Shown here: positions 43,921 through 46,914 of the stretch, one piece after another
Numbering within the stretch: position 1 is the first letter of the stretch
How the letters are laid out: every line of letters starts with the position of its first letter
From: Shackletoniella antarctica
GTDB lineage: Bacteria; Cyanobacteriota; Cyanobacteriia; Phormidesmidales; Phormidesmidaceae
Length of the DNA: 46,914 nucleotides
Assembly (NCBI GenBank): GCA_003241845.1
Contig: QBMN01000008.1
Span: 1-46,914 of the forward strand
Reading direction: 5' to 3'
The notes under the pieces: generated by a model
The model's input: the letters and a program-made list of their open reading frames with translations, nothing else
Database searches by the model: none
What the model was told of the DNA's origin: nothing
Translations under genes and position numbers: made by a program

Positions 43921-43966
43921 CGGTAGGCGGCGGGGCGCGTTGTCGGCGAACCCACCATGACTGCAA

Positions 43967-44674
43967 TCAGGTAACCAGGGTGACGATGCCGGTATCGAGG
44001 TCGTAGCGGGCACCGACAATGTGCAACTGGCCAGAGGCTTGGCGATCGCGCACCAGTTCCGACCGTAACAACTGGTCAACCTGGTAGCTCACATTAGCCG
44101 ACACCGCATTGTCTACCGCATCCCCCGGCTGCCCCTTTACACTGTCCACCGCAGGCAAAATCGCATCTACAAACGTCCCCATGGCACCCCCCAGGATGCC
44201 ATGGTCTACCGCCGCCGTGACGGCACCGCAGCGCTCATGGCCCAGCACCATTAACAGCGGCGTTTCTAACAGGGCCACCGCATATTCAATGCTGCCGATC
44301 ACCGCCGGGGTAGCAATATTGCCCGCCACGCGCACATCAAAAATATCTCCCAGGCCCTGGTCAAAGATAATCTCGGCGGTCACCCGCGAGTCGGCACAGC
44401 TCAGCACCGTAGCCAAGGGGTGCTGAGTCTGGGTCAGCTGTAGCACCCGCTCCTCCGACTGATCGGGGTGCTCTAGGTGGTGCCCCGTAAAGCGCTTGTT
44501 GCCGTCTAGCAGCCGCTTCAGCGCCTCCTCAGGGCTGAGGGAGGACGGCGATAGCATGGCCGCCGCCGCCGATTTCATCGACCAGGGCATAGCCCCCAAC
44601 GCAGCTAACCCCAGCACCCCGCCGCCTAGGGTCAAAGCTCGACGTCGGCTGATATTACTTTCGCCATGTTTCAT
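43967..44674 (-). CDS. Exported beta-carbonic anhydrase
   Basis: A 235-residue enzyme interconverting CO2 and bicarbonate. The N-terminus has a twin-arginine signal (SRRRALTLGGGVLGLAAL, ending near AAAA), so the enzyme should act outside the cytoplasmic membrane. Zinc ligands are visible: Cys and Asp-Arg in LSCADSRVTAEIIFDQ and His-x2-Cys in LGHERCGAV. ATG 44674 gives the proper signal peptide; 44704 adds unlikely residues. It lies 11 bp after sbtB and would be the third gene of the bicarbonate operon, able to adjust bicarbonate supply at the transporter's outer face. Confidence 0.9.
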   Translation of the reverse strand: MKHGESNISRRRALTLGGGVLGLAALGAMPWSMKSAAAAMLSPSSLSPEEALKRLLDGNKRFTGHHLEHPDQSEERVLQLTQTQHPLATVLSCADSRVTAEIIFDQGLGDIFDVRVAGNIATPAVIGSIEYAVALLETPLLMVLGHERCGAVTAAVDHGILGGAMGTFVDAILPAVDSVKGQPGDAVDNAVSANVSYQVDQLLRSELVRDRQASGQLHIVGARYDLDTGIVTLVT

Positions 44675-44685
44675 AATTTCAATCC

Positions 44686-44997
44686 CTACAGCGACGCTAC
44701 ACATTTCACAGAGCGAATTTCCATTACATCGGAGATGTAGCAGGTACCCCCAAATTTGTTCAGCAGCGGTCGCACATTTTCGGCCACAGTTTTAATTTGA
44801 TCGGGCATGCAAAATGCAACAATGTAGACATTGTCGAGCATGGTCATATCCAAATCTTCGCTGCCGCCGCGCAATCCCTCACCTTCTACATTGCGAATTA
44901 CCGCATGGCCATGCACTCCTGATTTTTTTAAGCTGTCTAAAATCTTAGCTAGCTCAAAGGAGTTGGCAATAATTTCAATCTTTTTGACAAGGTGCAT
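44686..44997 (-). CDS. sbtB: PII-like regulator of bicarbonate transport
   Basis: A 103-residue PII-like trimer subunit that binds adenine nucleotides and controls SbtA. Start MHLVKKIEIIANSFELAKIL at 44997 matches the family; the longer frame to 45051 lies inside sbtA. The T-loop region is HAVIRNVEGEGLRGGSEDL, then VYIVAFCMPDQ and the final ISDVMEIRSVKCV. The C-terminus has a single Cys, so the two-cysteine redox loop described for Synechocystis SbtB appears absent. It starts four bases after the sbtA stop. Confidence 0.85.
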   Translation of the reverse strand: MHLVKKIEIIANSFELAKILDSLKKSGVHGHAVIRNVEGEGLRGGSEDLDMTMLDNVYIVAFCMPDQIKTVAENVRPLLNKFGGTCYISDVMEIRSVKCVASL

Positions 44998-45001
44998 GGG
45001 C

Positions 45002-45970
45002 TTAATTCCACAACAGGTTTGTGCCGTACAGATAAAGGGGAATTCCGACAATAATGTTGAATGGAAACGTCACCGCCAGAGCCGTAGAAACGTACAGACT
45101 GGGGTTGGCTTCGGGCACCGTTAGCCGCATGGCTGCGGGCACCGCAATGTAGGAGGCGCTGGCACAAAGCACCGCGAACAAAAGCGCGTCGCCCTGGGGC
45201 ATATTGATCGCCCTGGCGATCAGCAACCCAATACCGGCATTGAAAATTGGGATCAGTATGGCAAAGGAAATTAGGAATACGCCGGTTTTTTGGAGGTCTT
45301 TAATTCTTTTGGCGGCGACTAGGCCCATATCGAGCAAAAAGAAGGTCAGCACGCCGTAGAACATATCTTGGGTAAAGGGCGATAACACCTCCCAACCGTG
45401 TTCCCCGGTGAGCATGCCGATGATCAGGCTGCCCACCAATAAAAAGACCGAGCTGTTGAGAAAGGCGTCTCGCAGCACCTCAGACCAGATAAACTCTCGC
45501 TTTTCGTCTCTGGCAAAGAAATTCACCAAAATCAGCCCCACAATGATGGCGGGAGATTCCATCAGGGCCAGGGCCGCCACCATAAAGCCATCAAAGGGAA
45601 TGCCCAACTCGGTTAGAAAGGCGCTGGCGGTGATGAAGGTGACGGCGCTAATCGAGCCGTAGGTGGCGGCGATCGCCGCCGAATCGTAGGTATCGAGCTT
45701 GAGCCGTAGAATAAAATAGGTGTACAACGGCACCGCGCAGGCCATCATAATCGCCGCCAAAATCGTCAGCACCACCTGCTGGTTAATGCCGCTTTTGGTC
45801 AGCTCGACCCCACCCTTAAACCCGATCGCCAGCAGTAGATAGAGCGAAAATAACTTAGGAATCGGCGGCGGAATTTCTAAATCAGACTTGACTAAAACAG
45901 CTATCATTCCTAAAAAGAAAAATAGCACCGGAGGATTCAAAATATTGGACATGATCAAGTTGGCATTCAT
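45002..45970 (-). CDS. sbtA: Sodium-dependent bicarbonate transporter
   Basis: A 322-residue membrane protein, first gene of the sbtA-sbtB-carbonic anhydrase operon. It has about ten helices, starting with PPVLFFFLGMIAVLVKSDLE. The substrate-site segments are present: TYGSISAVTFITASAFL, FDGFMVAALALMESPAIIVG and CASASYIAVPAAMRL. It is shorter than the 374-residue Synechocystis SbtA, mainly in the cytosolic loop after helix 5, where the long insert is missing (FFARDEKREFIW). ATG 45970 has GAGG five bases upstream; GTG 45976 is less likely. Low-CO2 regulation is expected, but no clear regulator site was found. Confidence 0.92.
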   Translation of the reverse strand: MNANLIMSNILNPPVLFFFLGMIAVLVKSDLEIPPPIPKLFSLYLLLAIGFKGGVELTKSGINQQVVLTILAAIMMACAVPLYTYFILRLKLDTYDSAAIAATYGSISAVTFITASAFLTELGIPFDGFMVAALALMESPAIIVGLILVNFFARDEKREFIWSEVLRDAFLNSSVFLLVGSLIIGMLTGEHGWEVLSPFTQDMFYGVLTFFLLDMGLVAAKRIKDLQKTGVFLISFAILIPIFNAGIGLLIARAINMPQGDALLFAVLCASASYIAVPAAMRLTVPEANPSLYVSTALAVTFPFNIIVGIPLYLYGTNLLWN

Positions 45971-46250
45971 GTCCACCTCTTTTGACGCTGGAGAAGCTGA
46001 AAATTTAAAAAACTTTGCATTCTGAAAATTTTAATTGTCCATGACGCATCGCGTTGAATTATCTCTGCCAATGGTTTCAGCAAGATCTCTTGCTGCGGCA
46101 ATTTTCCGCTAGGTTAATTATGCACAAAATAGACCCCAGGATTATTGGAAACCCTGAGGTCTATGGCAATCGTCACATTGGTGAGGAGGGTAGCGATGGC
46201 TGGGGCAAAAACCCGGCTGCTAACTTCTAGCCACTAAATTTCGAGGCACT
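45971..46250. other. Spacer with the sbtA upstream region
   Basis: The 160 bp next to sbtA are AT-rich and should hold its promoter; neither a CmpR-type nor an NdhR-type site is clear. The far side carries the terminator of the flanking hydrolase gene. Confidence 0.5.
46129..46164 (-). terminator. Probable terminator of the isochorismatase-family gene
   Basis: A 12-bp stem with two mismatches (ATAGACCCCAGG against CCTGAGGTCTAT), followed on the minus strand by TTTTG. It lies about 90 bp after that gene's stop codon. Confidence 0.5.
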
Positions 46251-46914
46251 TCACGCCACTGCCTGAGCGGCATACTGGGCCGCTAGGGCGCTGAGCACCG
46301 CCTCGGTAGACCCCGTCCAGCCGATGATGCCATCCTGGGCGCGCAACATCTCTAGGGTGGATTGCTTAAAGGCGGGAAAGTAGCTTTCGGTGGCGTCTTC
46401 GACCAGCAGGCACTCGTAGCCGCGATCGTTGGCCTCGCGCATGGTGGTCTGCACACAGACTTCGGTGGTGACGCCGGTAATGATCAGGTGGGTAATGCCC
46501 TGGGCCTTGAGGTGAGTTTCTAGCTCGGTGGCGTAGAAGGCTCCCTTGCCGGGCTTAGGGATAATGACTTCGTTGGGCAGCGGCGCGAGTTCGGGGATGA
46601 TGCCGTTGCCCGGTTCACCCAGCACCAAAATTCGCCCCATGGGGCCGCGATCGCCGATTTTGAGTGAGCCAGTGCCGCGATCGCGTTTCGAGGTTGGGCA
46701 GTCTGATAGATCGGGCAAATGCCCCTCCACCGTTTGAAAGATCGGCAGATTGTAGCGGCGAAACGACTCTTGCAGCGCCTTGACGTTGGGAATGATTGCC
46801 CGCAGCAGGCCGACATCGTTGCCCAGGGCATCGCCAAAGCCGCCCGGCTCAATGAAGTCGCGCTGCATGTCGATGATGATCAACGCCAGGCCGGTGGTGG
46901 GTAGGGGGTAGGGG
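46251..46914 (-). CDS. Isochorismatase-family cysteine hydrolase, 5' end outside window
   Basis: A cysteine hydrolase of the isochorismatase/biuret-amidohydrolase superfamily. The catalytic triad is visible: Asp in IIIDMQRDF, Lys in PKPGKGAF and Cys in [11 protein letters not shown]. Long segments ([47 protein letters not shown]) resemble the biuret/ureidoacrylate-type amidases found near urea or pyrimidine degradation genes. The frame is open past TTG 46883 to the window edge ([15 protein letters not shown]), so the true start lies beyond 46914. The substrate is undetermined. Confidence 0.88.
   Translation of the reverse strand, partial: PYPLPTTGLALIIIDMQRDFIEPGGFGDALGNDVGLLRAIIPNVKALQESFRRYNLPIFQTVEGHLPDLSDCPTSKRDRGTGSLKIGDRGPMGRILVLGEPGNGIIPELAPLPNEVIIPKPGKGAFYATELETHLKAQGITHLIITGVTTEVCVQTTMREANDRGYECLLVEDATESYFPAFKQSTLEMLRAQDGIIGWTGSTEAVLSALAAQYAAQAVA

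Overview
The window looks like chromosomal DNA of a filamentous, Leptolyngbya/Nodosilinea/Phormidium-type cyanobacterium. The grounds are the very frequent HIP1 octamer GCGATCGC, cyanobacterial families (PcxA/CotA, DUF3155, ABA4-like, SbtA/SbtB, alternative respiratory terminal oxidase, Uma2 proteins) and GTGGGCA-N-TGCCCAC intergenic palindromes. Species cannot be named from sequence alone. No tRNA, rRNA or CRISPR array was recognised.

The left quarter (about 1-12.7 kb) is an accessory, decaying island. It holds a tyrosine integrase, a small helical protein plus an HNH nuclease gene broken by one stop codon, a MobF/TrwC relaxase truncated behind its helicase Walker B motif and preceded by oriT-like hairpins, and an orphan helicase-associated (XPB-partner-like) protein. 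An AT-rich block follows, with a 40-bp-period repeat array, an unknown gene, a J-domain gene followed by an attC-like site, and an overlapping two-gene module whose large protein resembles ImmA/IrrE but lacks the zinc-protease motif. That module lies between two 5' stubs of an XPB-type helicase gene. A DUF1971 protein, a Nudix hydrolase and a broken MazG-like pyrophosphohydrolase gene follow. A very small repeat (24-27 bp) sits inside a split HIP1 site in both the helicase stub and the MazG-like pseudogene, in opposite orientations.

At 12.7-17.5 kb a palindrome-rich spacer leads to a large minus-strand CHAT-protease/NTPase/TPR protein with recent 120-bp tandem TPR repeats. Next is a wrecked amino-acid permease gene carrying a ~100-bp MITE-like element; a second copy of that element (97/98 identical) lies at 34.15 kb.

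From 17.9 kb the content is mostly core metabolism: ROK sugar kinase, class I aminotransferase, UvrC, ABA4-like protein, a peptide-type ABC substrate-binding protein and permease with an orphan antitoxin and gutted toxin between them, ClpB, Uma2, a histidine kinase, DUF3155, a GluQRS remnant, a glycosidase-like beta-propeller and PcxA. A pair of DUF2231 membrane proteins then precedes ctaC-ctaD-ctaE of an alternative terminal oxidase whose subunit II lacks the CuA ligands. The right end has a MazF-type toxin-antitoxin pair, a GMC oxidoreductase, another Uma2 protein, a minus-strand bicarbonate-uptake operon sbtA-sbtB-Tat-exported beta-carbonic anhydrase, and an isochorismatase-family hydrolase that runs off the window.
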